A DNA stretch of 38,622 nt from Bacteroidia bacterium (GTDB taxonomy: Bacteria > Bacteroidota > Bacteroidia > AKYH767-A > OLB10). Below, in pieces: positions 8,685-17,582 of the stretch. Below the pieces are notes generated by a model. That model was given only the letters and a program-made list of their open reading frames with translations. It did no database searches and was not told where the DNA came from. The stretch spans positions 1 through 38,622 of the forward strand of contig JAEUTF010000005.1 of assembly GCA_016788185.1 (NCBI GenBank). Reading direction: 5' to 3'. Made by a program: the position numbers and the translations under genes. How positions within the stretch are numbered: position 1 is the stretch's first letter; every line of letters begins with the position of its first letter.

Positions 8685-9431
8685 TCAGCTGCTTTGCAGC
8701 GGCCAGGGCAGTTCTTCATTCACTCCTGCCTGCAGACGAAAAGGGAACAGGCTCATCAGGTGTCGGAGCACTTTCTCTTTCACTTCTTCCAGGTCAATTT
8801 CACGGCCCAGCTCCTGCCGGAGGGAGGTCACGCCCTTGTCGCTGATCCCGCAGGGAACAATTTTGCTGAAATACGACAAATCACTGTTTACATTGAAAGC
8901 GAAGCCGTGCATGGTGACCCAGCGGCTGCAGCGTACACCGAAGGCACAAATCTTCCGGGCTTTCGCCGGGTTGTCCTCGTCGAGCCAGACACCGGTCAAG
9001 CCTTGAATACGCCCGGCACGGAGCCCGTATTCCGCGCAGGTGCGGATCACGCTTTCCTCGAGCAGCCGCAGGTACTGGTGAATGTCGTTGAAAAAGTGGT
9101 CGAGGTCGAAGATGGGATAGCCCACCAATTGACCCGGTCCGTGATAGGTGATGTCACCTCCCCGGTTGATTTTATAATAGGTCGCTTTGATCTCGCTGAG
9201 TCCCTGGGTATCGGCCAGCAAATGCTCTTCCGAACCGCTCTTCCCGAGGGTATATACATGCGGATGCTCGCAGAAAAGCAGAAAGTGCCGTGAAGGATGC
9301 TGCGCTTCAGGAGCCAGGCTTCTGTTCTCTGTTTTTTGCCTGACCGTTTCGGCAAGCAGGGTCTCCTGCAAGTCCCAGGCCTCTTTATAATCGATCTGGC
9401 CGAGGTCGTGAAAGCGTACGGTTTGCATCAT
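8685..9431 (-). CDS. lipB: Octanoyl-[acyl-carrier protein]:protein N-octanoyltransferase LipB
   Basis: Transfers octanoate from acyl-carrier protein to the lipoyl domains of 2-oxoacid dehydrogenases and the glycine cleavage H protein, the first step of endogenous lipoate synthesis; cytoplasmic. Family signatures are clear: RGGDITYHGPGQLVGYP, then GLTGVW, the catalytic lysine in RKICAFGVR, and the catalytic cysteine C194 in KIVPCGI. Length is 248 aa from ATG 9431, at the upper end for LipB. The frame stays open 51 codons further upstream, but that stretch is non-homologous and contains a perfect -7 element ending 7 nt before ATG 9431, which fixes the start (a second ATG follows directly at 9428). 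lipA is not in the window. ispG lies 167 bp upstream with its own promoter. Confidence 0.95.
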   Translation of the reverse strand: MMQTVRFHDLGQIDYKEAWDLQETLLAETVRQKTENRSLAPEAQHPSRHFLLFCEHPHVYTLGKSGSEEHLLADTQGLSEIKATYYKINRGGDITYHGPGQLVGYPIFDLDHFFNDIHQYLRLLEESVIRTCAEYGLRAGRIQGLTGVWLDEDNPAKARKICAFGVRCSRWVTMHGFAFNVNSDLSYFSKIVPCGISDKGVTSLRQELGREIDLEEVKEKVLRHLMSLFPFRLQAGVNEELPWPLQSS

Positions 9432-9438
9432 TTCAGCG

Positions 9439-9446
9439 CAAAGATA
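9439..9446 (-). promoter_or_regulatory. Bacteroidota -7 element abutting lipB
   Basis: TATCTTTG on the minus strand, 7 nt before ATG 9431. The same TATCTTTGC with the same 7-nt spacing occurs before ispG. Confidence 0.65.
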
Positions 9447-9598
9447 AGCGGTCGGGGTCAGCCGGCGAAAAACAAGCCACCGTATGCTTCCGGAGACCGG
9501 GTGGCGGAGACGATAAGTGCTACCAAATTCTCTGGTGCTCCCGGAAAAAGGTGGATGCGGAACCCCGGAGCGGGAGGAAGACACCGCACATCTTTTTT

Positions 9599-11590
9599 TC
9601 AGCTTCCTTTCTCCACCCAGTCGCCGTGCTCCCTAATGAGGTCAATGAGGGCGTCCACGGCAAGATCGGTGTTGATGCTTTTGCGCACCACCTCACGGCC
9701 TTTGTACAGCGTGATTTTTCCCGGACCGGATCCTACGTACCCATAATCCGCGTCGGCCATTTCGCCGGGTCCGTTCACGATGCAGCCCATGATGCCGATT
9801 TTGAGTCCTTTCAGGTGATCGGTCCGGGCACGTATTTTAGCGGTGGTCTCCTGCAGGTCAAATAGGGTTCGGCCGCAGCTGGGGCAGGAGATGTACTCCG
9901 TTTTGGAAATGCGTGTGCGGGCCGCCTGCAGAATGCCGAAAGCCAGGCTGTTCAGCTTTTGCGGTGACACTTCGCCGTTAGCGCTGATCATCACCCCGTC
10001 GCCGTACCCGTCCAGGAGGAGTCCGCCCAGGTCGGTCGCCGCCTGCAGCTGTACCTCCTCCTCCGTCAGTCCGCGGTAACTTCTCCACACCACCACCGGC
10101 AGGCTGCTGTTGCGCAGCTGCAGTTCCAGGAAAGCCCTTCTCAGCGCGGGCATGGCATGCATGTTCTCGGTATGCAGCAAAATGACACAGGTGGCATCGA
10201 GTTGCTCAATGTTGAAGCGGTGACTGCTGATATCGTCGGCCTCCAGGGCTACAAAATTCAGCTGCGCCGACCGGCGGTCGCTGTGAATAAACTCCTCACC
10301 TCTGAACAAGGGATACATCCGTTCCGTATTGGTCAGTGTTTTCCAGGCGGGGGCATCCAGGATGATGCCCAGGGTGCCTGGGATCGCAAAGCCAACGAGG
10401 CCGCTTCCGGTGTAGATGAAATCACAGGCCTGGTCGCTGAGGTTCCACTTGTCGGTCGAAACGGAATAACTATAGCCGGCAGCGAAAAAGGAGGCGGCGC
10501 TCAGCTTCTCCACCCGGCTGTAGTCGGCAATCACACGGGGAACCTGGTGATGGCCCATGTTGAGTACTTCCCGGGTGGGACGGCGCTGGTATTCGAACGG
10601 ATGGAAGGGAAAATCCCTGCCGCTCTTCAGCACGACTTTGCCGTCTTTCAGTTCCGCGGGGGGGATGGCGGGAATGAGCGCATGATTACTGCGGCGGTTG
10701 TAGCGTTCCACGAGGGCGCGGGCCACGGGAATCTCGAACTCCGGATCTTCCGTCAGCGAAACCCTAACGGTATCGCCTATGCCATCTTCGAGGAGGGTTC
10801 CGATGCCGGCGGCCGACTTCACCCGGCCGTCTTCGCCTTCTCCGGCTTCGGTTACCCCCAGGTGGAGCGGATAATTCATCCCCTCCAGCGCCATGCGGTG
10901 TATCAGGGTACGGTAGGCCTGCACCATCACCTGCGGATTACTCGACTTCATGCTGAGCACAATCTGGTGGAAATTCTCGGCCGCGGCGATCCGCAGAAAC
11001 TCCAGGGCCGACTCCACCATGCCCAGGGCCGTATCGCCGTAACGGCTCATGATGCGGTCGCTGAGCGATCCGTGATTGGTGCCGATGCGCAAGGCGGTAC
11101 CGTATTCTTTGCAGATGCTGAGCAGGGGGATGAAACGCTCGCGGATCCTTTCCAGCTCCTCGTGGTAGGCGGCATCGTCGTATTCGATGAATTCAAATTT
11201 CTTGCGGTCGGCGAAATTGCCGGGATTGATGCGCACCTTCTCCACGATGCGGGCGGCCACTTCGGCGGCATTGGGCGTAAAATGGATGTCGGCCACCAGC
11301 GGTGTCCGGTACCCCCTTGCCCTCAACTCCTTTTTTATATTCGCCAGATTTTTTGCTTCGTTGATGCTGGGTGCGGTGATCCGCACGTACTCACAGCCGG
11401 CTTCGATCATGCGGACCGACTGCTCCACGGTAGCCTGGGTGTCCATGGTGTCGGTGGTCGTCATGCTCTGCACGCGGATCGGATTCTTCCCGCCCAGCGC
11501 GACATCGCCGATTTTCACCTCACGTGTCAGGAGACGCTCGTAGCGGGTGAGGCTGTGGCAATAAAGCCCTTCAAGAAACTGTTTTTCCAT
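9599..11590 (-). CDS. ispG: 4-hydroxy-3-methylbut-2-enyl-diphosphate synthase IspG (GcpE), long form
   Basis: Penultimate enzyme of the MEP isoprenoid pathway: reductive ring opening of MEcPP to HMBPP, using a [4Fe-4S] cluster. 663 aa, far longer than the ~370-aa E. coli type. It is the long form with a large domain inserted between the N-terminal TIM barrel (VKIGDVALGGKNPIRVQSM; RITAPSINEAKNLA; VADIHFTP; RINPGN) and the C-terminal cluster domain. The cluster cysteines are visible as CPSCGRT and, further on, GIMGCIVNGPGEMADADYGY. This form is known in Bacteroidota, Chlamydiae and plants. The start at 11590 sits 7 nt after a perfect -7 element. It is divergent from the LamG gene. Other MEP genes are absent from the window. 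Confidence 0.95.
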   Translation of the reverse strand: MEKQFLEGLYCHSLTRYERLLTREVKIGDVALGGKNPIRVQSMTTTDTMDTQATVEQSVRMIEAGCEYVRITAPSINEAKNLANIKKELRARGYRTPLVADIHFTPNAAEVAARIVEKVRINPGNFADRKKFEFIEYDDAAYHEELERIRERFIPLLSICKEYGTALRIGTNHGSLSDRIMSRYGDTALGMVESALEFLRIAAAENFHQIVLSMKSSNPQVMVQAYRTLIHRMALEGMNYPLHLGVTEAGEGEDGRVKSAAGIGTLLEDGIGDTVRVSLTEDPEFEIPVARALVERYNRRSNHALIPAIPPAELKDGKVVLKSGRDFPFHPFEYQRRPTREVLNMGHHQVPRVIADYSRVEKLSAASFFAAGYSYSVSTDKWNLSDQACDFIYTGSGLVGFAIPGTLGIILDAPAWKTLTNTERMYPLFRGEEFIHSDRRSAQLNFVALEADDISSHRFNIEQLDATCVILLHTENMHAMPALRRAFLELQLRNSSLPVVVWRSYRGLTEEEVQLQAATDLGGLLLDGYGDGVMISANGEVSPQKLNSLAFGILQAARTRISKTEYISCPSCGRTLFDLQETTAKIRARTDHLKGLKIGIMGCIVNGPGEMADADYGYVGSGPGKITLYKGREVVRKSINTDLAVDALIDLIREHGDWVEKGS

Positions 11591-11597
11591 CTGCCTG

Positions 11598-11605
11598 CAA
11601 AGATA
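11598..11605 (-). promoter_or_regulatory. Bacteroidota -7 element abutting ispG
   Basis: TATCTTTG on the minus strand, 7 nt before ATG 11590. Identical in sequence and spacing to the lipB element. Confidence 0.65.
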
Positions 11606-11669
11606 CTGGATACAGGCTGAAACAAGTGGAATCCAAAAAGGTTAGCGGAAGCCATTTCCCGGAAATTCC

Positions 11670-11677
11670 TACATTCG
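11670..11677 (+). promoter_or_regulatory. Probable -7 element for the LamG gene
   Basis: TACATTCG matches TAnnTTTG with one mismatch, 20 nt before ATG 11698. The frame is open further upstream, across this site. Confidence 0.35.
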
Positions 11678-11697
11678 GCATATTGAAAACCAAAACC

Positions 11698-12915
11698 ATG
11701 CGTATCCTCTCCTCCATCCTCTTTGTTTTGATCGTTCAGGCCGGTCTTCAGGCCCAGCCCTGCATCAACAACACCCACTCCCTCACCTTCAATTCGGCTT
11801 CTGTCAGCTTCAGCAACGGCAGCGACCTGGCCCCCGCCAACGCCATCACGGTGGAAGCCTGGATAAAGGCCAGCAGCTGGGCGTTCAATGTGTTTGACGG
11901 CACCATCGTTTGCAAACACAGCTGGAGCAACGGCGAACAGGGCTATGTGCTCCGGGCGGGCAACAACGGACAGGCCGATTTCACCGTTTGCGGCCTCGAT
12001 CTGCTGGGCAATCCCATCAGCTGGCAAAGCGCCACCAGCGCCAGCGGCATCATGAACCTGAACACCTGGTACCATGTTGCCGGCACCTATGACGGCGACA
12101 CGCTTCGCGTTTTTGTGAACGGCATCCAGCAGGGTGCCCTCCCGCTGCCGGGCGGCATGCTCACCGGCACCGCTTACCCCGTGGCCATCGGCCGCCTTTC
12201 CGACCAGGCGCAGTTCCAGACCCGCTACTGGACCGGACAGATGGATGAAGTCAGGATATGGGACCGGGCGCTCAGCTCTTCGGAACTGCTTAGCCGTTAT
12301 AACACCCACCTGGATGCCTCCCAGGAAACCGGGCTGATGGGCTATTGGCGCTTCAACGAAGGCACCGGCACCCTCCTGAACGACTCCAGCGGCAACGGCA
12401 TTCACGGAACCGCCAATCTCACCACCTGGAGCACCAATGTGCCTTTCAATCAGACAGCCGCCACGCCGGTGATCATCCCTAATGGCTTCAACCTCAGCTC
12501 CAGCCTGGTGGCTTCGGCCTATCAGTGGAACCTGAACGGTACACCCATTCCCAATGCCAACACGCAAAGCTGGACCGCCCTGGCCAACGGCAGTTATACC
12601 CTAACCATCACCGATTCGCTGGGATGCACCGCCACGTCCGGACCTTACATCATTGCCGGAGTAGGGATTGAAGAAATCAGTGCCGGACACATCCTCCTCC
12701 GCAACGACGATCAGCAGTTCAGCATCAGCCTGAAAAACGGCGAAAAAATAAGCAGCATGGAAATTTTTAACCTGTCCATGCAACGGATGGCCGCCGAGAA
12801 GGGTCTTTATACTGAAATCACCTGGCAAAAGAGCGAACTCGCCAAAGGGATCTACCAGGTACTCATCCGTACAGTGGAAGGACGGAGCGCCCTTATAAAA
12901 GTGGCCGTCCTGTAA
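11698..12915 (+). CDS. Secreted LamG/concanavalin A-like domain protein with T9SS sorting domain
   Basis: 405-aa exported protein. A signal peptide (MRILSSILFVLIVQAGLQAQ) fixes the start at 11698 although the frame is open 24 codons upstream. Residues ~24-244 form a LamG/pentraxin-type jelly roll: ITVEAWIKASSW, then NTWYHVAGTYDGDTLRVFVNG, MDEVRIWDRALS and LMGYWRFNEGTG, all family hallmarks. These domains commonly bind glycans. A short Ig-like/PKD-like segment follows (YQWNLNGTPI...GSYTLTITD). The tail from about residue 322 (GIEEISA...MEIFNLSMQRM...LAKGIYQVLIR) is a type A T9SS sorting domain without the usual YPNP box. It is transcribed divergently from ispG. The ligand is unknown. Confidence 0.85.
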   Translation: MRILSSILFVLIVQAGLQAQPCINNTHSLTFNSASVSFSNGSDLAPANAITVEAWIKASSWAFNVFDGTIVCKHSWSNGEQGYVLRAGNNGQADFTVCGLDLLGNPISWQSATSASGIMNLNTWYHVAGTYDGDTLRVFVNGIQQGALPLPGGMLTGTAYPVAIGRLSDQAQFQTRYWTGQMDEVRIWDRALSSSELLSRYNTHLDASQETGLMGYWRFNEGTGTLLNDSSGNGIHGTANLTTWSTNVPFNQTAATPVIIPNGFNLSSSLVASAYQWNLNGTPIPNANTQSWTALANGSYTLTITDSLGCTATSGPYIIAGVGIEEISAGHILLRNDDQQFSISLKNGEKISSMEIFNLSMQRMAAEKGLYTEITWQKSELAKGIYQVLIRTVEGRSALIKVAVL

Positions 12916-13013
12916 GCGGCGGAAGAGGATCTCCCTTTGCGATCCGTACTCCGGAGCCATTGAACAGCGGTGTATTCTGTTCGGGAATTTCACTGATCTT
13001 TAAAATTTTAAGC

Positions 13014-14780
13014 ATGAGAAATTCCATTGTAGGACTGACCGTCCTCTTTACGCTGTTTCTGACGTCCTGTCACAAAGACGAGAACAATCTTCCGCTGACA
13101 GGCGCATCCTCCGGTGACCAGGTCCGGTTTTCGCTGGCGGGTATGGTGCTGGATGAAAACGGTCAGCCGGTAGCCAATGCCCGGATTGTTTTGGAAAATC
13201 ACATCCAATATACCGACCTGTCCGGGATGTTCGTCTTTCAGCATATCCTTGCTTCAAAGAAACGGGTGTATATCACCGCCGGTAAAAACGGATACTGGAC
13301 CGCGATGAAAGCCTTTGTGGCCAACAAGGAGCGGGTCAACTACTGCTCCATGACTTTAGCGGTGAAAACATTTCCCTACTCTTTTTCCGGAGCCCTTGGC
13401 GGCAGTGTACCGGCTGACGGCGCAAGCATCAACTTCCCGGCCAATGCCGTTGTGAACGCCGACGGCACGCCTTACACAGGCAATGTACTTGTTGCAAGCA
13501 AATTTCTCAGTACGGGCGATCCGATGATGAATGCGCTGATGCCCGGAAACGACTTGTTTGCCGAAGACCAAAATGGCGAAGAAAAAATCCTGATCACCTA
13601 CGGCATGCTGGGCGTTGAACTGAAGGGAAGTTCCGGAGAGGCGCTGCAGCTGGCCTCGGGAAAAACGGCCGGCATCTCCATGCCCATTCATGCTTCACAA
13701 CTGGCGGCAGCTCCGGCCAGCATTCCGCTCTGGCATTTTGATGAGGAAGAAGGCCTGTGGAAGGAGGACGGCGAGGCCCTGAAAACCGGAACCTCGTACG
13801 AGGGCGAAGTTTCGCATTTCAGCTGGTGGAACTGCGATGTTCCGGGTGATTTGGGAACTGTCAACGGAAGAGTAGTCGATAAAAACGGAAAGGGAATTCC
13901 TAACATCTGCGTGTATGCCAACAACCGCAGCGGGGTGTATACCGACCAGGACGGATACTACATCGGGCGTGTTCCGGCGCAATTGCCGCTGGATATATAT
14001 GCTGAAGTTTTTTCCTGGTTCAGTACTCCCATCCACGTCACCGCGTTGTCGGTGGGAGAAGTGCGCACTCTGCCCGACATGGTGGTGAACATGGCACCGG
14101 TCAAAATGGTCAAAGGCAGGTTCATCAACTGCGACTCCTTGGCGGTACCGGCAAGAATGGTCATGACAGAGGCCTCTGGAAGCAGGTATTATTTTTTCTC
14201 AGCCGATGGTCGCTATGAATTTCTTTTCCCCTGTGGCTCTGCCACCGTGAAAGCCACCAGCGGACTGATCCTGGTCAGCCAGTCGTATACCGTGTCGTGT
14301 ACGCAGGACAGTACAGACCTGGGGGATTTTTTACTGTGTAACGGAAGCAATGTTTCGGCTTCCCTGATCACGATGCAGCTCAGTCCGAATCCCACCGGCT
14401 TTACCCAACTCAGCGACAGCGCCTTCACGTATTTGAGTATCAACCCGGGCTTCTTACAGGTAAACGATGTTTACAACAGCACCTATGATCCAGCCATGAG
14501 CCTCTATCTCTCCGGCATGAACTTTAACCAGACGGGATCCTATCTGCTGAGCAACAACCCCATGTCCTTTGCCGCCATCAGTTTAAAAGTCAATTCGAAA
14601 TTCTACACCATCATCGGAGTGCCCTCTTCCGGATTTTCCATCTCCATCTTCACCGATGGACAAGCAGGATCCCCGATGGAGGTGAACATGATGGGGCCCG
14701 TCACCATCACTGACCAGGAGTTCGGGAATGTCATCAATTGCAACCTGAATTCTTTCCAGGCCACCTTCACCCGTCTCTGA
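13014..14780 (+). CDS. Surface lipoprotein with carboxypeptidase-regulatory-like domains
   Basis: 588-aa predicted lipoprotein. The start at 13014 gives a type II signal (MRNSIVGLTVLFTLFLTSC) with the lipidated cysteine at position 19. The residues after it, HKDENN, contain K-D-E, resembling the lipoprotein export signal that places Bacteroidota lipoproteins on the cell surface (inference). Two carboxypeptidase-regulatory-like beta-sandwiches are visible: about residues 40-80 (LAGMVLDENGQPVANARI...TDLSGMFVF) and about 280-330 (VNGRVVDKNGKGIPNICVY...YTDQDGYYIG). Between them is SVPADGASINFPANAVV...GNVLV, a ZU5-like or VCBS-like strand pattern I cannot firmly name. No enzyme motif is seen. It starts 98 bp after the LamG gene on the same strand and could be cotranscribed with it. 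Confidence 0.8.
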   Translation: MRNSIVGLTVLFTLFLTSCHKDENNLPLTGASSGDQVRFSLAGMVLDENGQPVANARIVLENHIQYTDLSGMFVFQHILASKKRVYITAGKNGYWTAMKAFVANKERVNYCSMTLAVKTFPYSFSGALGGSVPADGASINFPANAVVNADGTPYTGNVLVASKFLSTGDPMMNALMPGNDLFAEDQNGEEKILITYGMLGVELKGSSGEALQLASGKTAGISMPIHASQLAAAPASIPLWHFDEEEGLWKEDGEALKTGTSYEGEVSHFSWWNCDVPGDLGTVNGRVVDKNGKGIPNICVYANNRSGVYTDQDGYYIGRVPAQLPLDIYAEVFSWFSTPIHVTALSVGEVRTLPDMVVNMAPVKMVKGRFINCDSLAVPARMVMTEASGSRYYFFSADGRYEFLFPCGSATVKATSGLILVSQSYTVSCTQDSTDLGDFLLCNGSNVSASLITMQLSPNPTGFTQLSDSAFTYLSINPGFLQVNDVYNSTYDPAMSLYLSGMNFNQTGSYLLSNNPMSFAAISLKVNSKFYTIIGVPSSGFSISIFTDGQAGSPMEVNMMGPVTITDQEFGNVINCNLNSFQATFTRL

Positions 14781-14963
14781 ACATTTGTTGAAAGCGGAAA
14801 GGCCGGCGTGACCTCTCTTTCCCGATCCGGTGATGCCGCAGTGCAACAGATACAGCACGGTATTAGCCTGCCTCCCGGCATACGATCATGTGCCCCGGAT
14901 GCTTTAGGCATCTCCCCGCAAGAGGAAAAATGTACGCATGCAGCGCTACAGCGCTAATACTGC

Positions 14964-15374
14964 TTAGTCCTCCTTGCCCAGGGTAAAATAATCGTTCAGG
15001 GGATCGAACACAAAATCGATCCAGCCATTGGCATGCTTATCGGCCTCTTCCTGTGAAGGGAAACCGGTATGCACCAGGACCACATCGGTGCCCGCAGCAT
15101 GCGGCATGAACTTCAGGTGTACACTGGAAGCCTTCGCCTTTTTATCCCACTCGGAAGGTTTCCAGGTATACCCCAGTTCTTTTCCGGCCTGGTAGTGCGT
15201 CACTTCACCTTTCACCCAGCCGTCAAACAATTCAAAATGTCCGCCGATCCGGGGTTCGAGCACCGAGAGGCCTCCGCCCCAGGCGCCAATGATGCCCGGA
15301 TCGGTGAGCGCTTCAAAAACCTCATCGGGCTGCGCATACACGACGTAGGTGGTTTTCCAGCTGATATCTGCCAT
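14964..15374 (-). CDS. SRPBCC / AHSA1-type START-like domain protein
   Basis: 136-aa soluble protein of the SRPBCC (Bet v 1-like) fold, AHSA1 subgroup. It begins KTTYVVYAQPDEVFEALTDP, the typical first strand and helix, followed by IIGAWGG, GGHFELFDGWVKGEV, ELGYTWKPSEWD and the C-terminal helix HANGWIDFVFDPLNDYF. These proteins have a hydrophobic cavity and bind small ligands; no specific ligand can be named. ATG 15374 is chosen because an upstream in-frame extension shows no family similarity. A near-match -7 element (TGATTTTG, 15396-15403) lies 21 nt before it. It follows the M43 protease gene by 46 bp on the same strand, so read-through is possible. Confidence 0.85.
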   Translation of the reverse strand: MADISWKTTYVVYAQPDEVFEALTDPGIIGAWGGGLSVLEPRIGGHFELFDGWVKGEVTHYQAGKELGYTWKPSEWDKKAKASSVHLKFMPHAAGTDVVLVHTGFPSQEEADKHANGWIDFVFDPLNDYFTLGKED

Positions 15375-15395
15375 GAACAGAAGTTTTGGTGAATG

Positions 15396-15403
15396 CAAAA
15401 TCA
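15396..15403 (-). promoter_or_regulatory. Possible -7 element for the SRPBCC gene
   Basis: TGATTTTG on the minus strand has one mismatch to TAnnTTTG and ends 21 nt before ATG 15374. Confidence 0.3.
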
Positions 15404-15420
15404 GATTTGAACGCAGATCA

Positions 15421-17505
15421 TTACTGAACGAAGGCGATCCGGCGTACAAATCGCTCGTTATCTACGGTAATGCGCAAGAGGTAGATGCCGGATAATCCTT
15501 CGCCATCCATCTCTTCCTGCATCATGCCGGCCACTACGCCCGCATTCCGGGTATGGATCAGCCGGCCGCTGAGGTCGGTCAGTTCCAGCAACACGGATGA
15601 AGGCTGCTCCAGGTTCATCCGGATCCGGATTTTATCCTGTGCCGGATTGGGAAATGCTTCAAAGGCGTATTTCGCCGCGAGCACTTCGCTGGTGCCTACC
15701 GTGCCTGTGAGGTTGATGTCATCGAGGTAAATGTTGTTTCCGTTCACATTCGTGAACTGGAATTTCAGGCGCACACTGGGTTTGCCGGAGATGGTGCCGG
15801 ATACCATGTTGACACTTTGCGTGGCCCACTGGGACGCCACCGGTACGAAGTTGCCCGTGGAATTGGGCGCGGTGCGAAGGCTCACTCCTTTCTTCAGAAA
15901 ACGCTGCGACCAGGTATCGCCGCAATTGGTGGAGACAAAAACGCGCAACTCACTGCTGTCGCTGTTGTTCTTGGCGGCAAAAGCATATTTAAAGCTGAGC
16001 ATCGTTCCGCTTACATTCGAGAGGTTAAACGTCGGCGTGATCACGGCATCCACACTGCCCGGTCCATTGCCGGCCTGGTTGGTCAGACGCAATGATTTCA
16101 CTCCGGTGGCTCCGGCCACGGAGGTCAGGATCCAGGGATTGTTGTTGTCGGGATTCTCCACCGCCCATTCTCCGCCGGGAAAAGCGATGGCCTCAAAACT
16201 TTCCGCGTACGGGATGCTGTTGCTGCCGGGCATGGGCAAGACCTCCACGATGCCGGCACGGGTAAGGATGTCGGTACCCGATCCGTTGCTGACCGTCAGG
16301 GTCACGTTGTAAAGTCCGGGGGTGTTGTATATAACGGTAGGGTTAGCCGAAGTGTCGGTAGCCGGTGTGCCGCCCGGAAACTGCCAGGTCCGGGAAATTA
16401 CCTCCCCGTTCCAGGATACATCCTTAAAGCTGATGGCCGTTCCGGCGCAGACCCCGCGGCGGTGGTTGCTGAAGTCGGCCACCGGTACGCAGGTCTGGAT
16501 GTTGCGTCCGATTTCCGTACCCGTCAGCAGCCAGTTGGAGGGGGTGGAAAGATTGTCGCGGCTGCCCACCGGCGCGTTCAGCGTGGCATGCATGGCCGAT
16601 TTCTGTCCTTCGGTAAACATGTAATGGCAGCTGGCGTAATCCATGTAGTTCTGCACATTGTCAATCGCCCCGCAAGTCGACTGCGCTGTGTTGCAGCTGA
16701 AGTTGCCAACACCAATGGTATTGGGGGTATCCCCGATCCCATCGTCGGTATTGCAGTTGGAAGGAAGGCCGGGAAAGTTGGTGGAACCCCAGGTATGCGG
16801 CAGGTCGAGCCAGTGTCCCACTTCGTGCGCCAGCGAACGCTCCGAATAATTGCTGCCGTTGGAGGTGCCGATCCCGCCCACATAATCGTGGAGGATCACC
16901 ACGCCGTCAATCGCCGCGTTGATGCCGGGATAGTAAGCGTAGCCCGCCGCGCCGCTGGCAATGTTCTGAACCACCCATACGTTGAAATAGCGGTCGGATG
17001 GCCAGCCGATCAAGCCTTTTACATTGTCACCGGCTTCCGCGGTGAGCGGCGAATAGGTGCGGGTAATACCGTCGGTGCAATTGCCATCCGGATCAAGGTT
17101 GGCTAATACAAATTCTATCTGGCAATCGGCAAAGATGGGCTGAAACAGGGGTATCACCATGCCGGTATCGCTGTTGAGCTTTTGAAAACTCTGGTTGAGA
17201 ATTTCCATCGCATCAAGAATCTGCGCTTTGCTGATGTTCTCCGGTCCGTAGGTGTGAATCACATGAAATACAATGGGAATCCGGTACAGGATGGTACCAT
17301 TGGCCGTGGTGCCCCTTTGTTTGGAGGCGAGAAAGGATTGCCGGAATGCACGAAGTTGCGCATTCCGCTGCGCAGCGCCGGGATCGGCCTCCACGGCCGC
17401 TTTCCATTTAAAGTCCGTGTCGCAGGTCCGGTACGCCGGTGTCTGTGCCTGAGCATGGAGAGTGGCCAGAACGAAGAACGCGACAGCCAGGATAACTTTA
17501 TTCAT
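15421..17505 (-). CDS. Secreted M43-family metalloprotease with PKD and T9SS sorting domains (paralogue 1)
   Basis: 694-aa exported zinc protease of the pappalysin/cytophagalysin family (M43). Signal peptide MNKVILAVAFFVLATLHAQAQ; a propeptide; then a catalytic domain opened by IPIVFHVIH and GPENISKAQILDAM. The zinc site is HEVGHWLDLPH (H227, E228, H231, H237) followed by TWG, and a Met-turn region MDYASCHYMF. The usual glycine of HExxHxxGxxH is aspartate here. A PKD domain (about 340-420) precedes a jelly-roll 'choice-of-anchor'/MAM-like domain ending in the YLDDINLTG strand, then a type A T9SS sorting domain with FEAFPNPAQDKI. It is a tandem paralogue of the next gene upstream, separated by a hairpin terminator. 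The substrate is unknown; nutrient proteolysis or processing of surface proteins are both plausible. Confidence 0.9.
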   Translation of the reverse strand: MNKVILAVAFFVLATLHAQAQTPAYRTCDTDFKWKAAVEADPGAAQRNAQLRAFRQSFLASKQRGTTANGTILYRIPIVFHVIHTYGPENISKAQILDAMEILNQSFQKLNSDTGMVIPLFQPIFADCQIEFVLANLDPDGNCTDGITRTYSPLTAEAGDNVKGLIGWPSDRYFNVWVVQNIASGAAGYAYYPGINAAIDGVVILHDYVGGIGTSNGSNYSERSLAHEVGHWLDLPHTWGSTNFPGLPSNCNTDDGIGDTPNTIGVGNFSCNTAQSTCGAIDNVQNYMDYASCHYMFTEGQKSAMHATLNAPVGSRDNLSTPSNWLLTGTEIGRNIQTCVPVADFSNHRRGVCAGTAISFKDVSWNGEVISRTWQFPGGTPATDTSANPTVIYNTPGLYNVTLTVSNGSGTDILTRAGIVEVLPMPGSNSIPYAESFEAIAFPGGEWAVENPDNNNPWILTSVAGATGVKSLRLTNQAGNGPGSVDAVITPTFNLSNVSGTMLSFKYAFAAKNNSDSSELRVFVSTNCGDTWSQRFLKKGVSLRTAPNSTGNFVPVASQWATQSVNMVSGTISGKPSVRLKFQFTNVNGNNIYLDDINLTGTVGTSEVLAAKYAFEAFPNPAQDKIRIRMNLEQPSSVLLELTDLSGRLIHTRNAGVVAGMMQEEMDGEGLSGIYLLRITVDNERFVRRIAFVQ

Positions 17506-17530
17506 GTGAGGGGGGTGTGCTTAACAAATA

Positions 17531-17555
17531 GCGCCCGGGATGAAGACCCGGGCGC
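17531..17555 (-). terminator. Hairpin terminator between the two M43 genes
   Basis: A perfect 9-bp stem, GCGCCCGGG paired with CCCGGGCGC, encloses a 7-nt loop 28 bp downstream of the stop of the upstream paralogue. On the minus strand it is followed by TATTTGTT, a weak U-tract, so termination may be partial. Confidence 0.6.
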
Positions 17556-17582
17556 AAAATTGAGGTTAGAATGTAATTCAGA

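Noticed and set aside
10157-11620. 487-codon open frame antisense to ispG
   Set aside because: ispG is certain; the antisense translation shows no family features and no promoter or start context.
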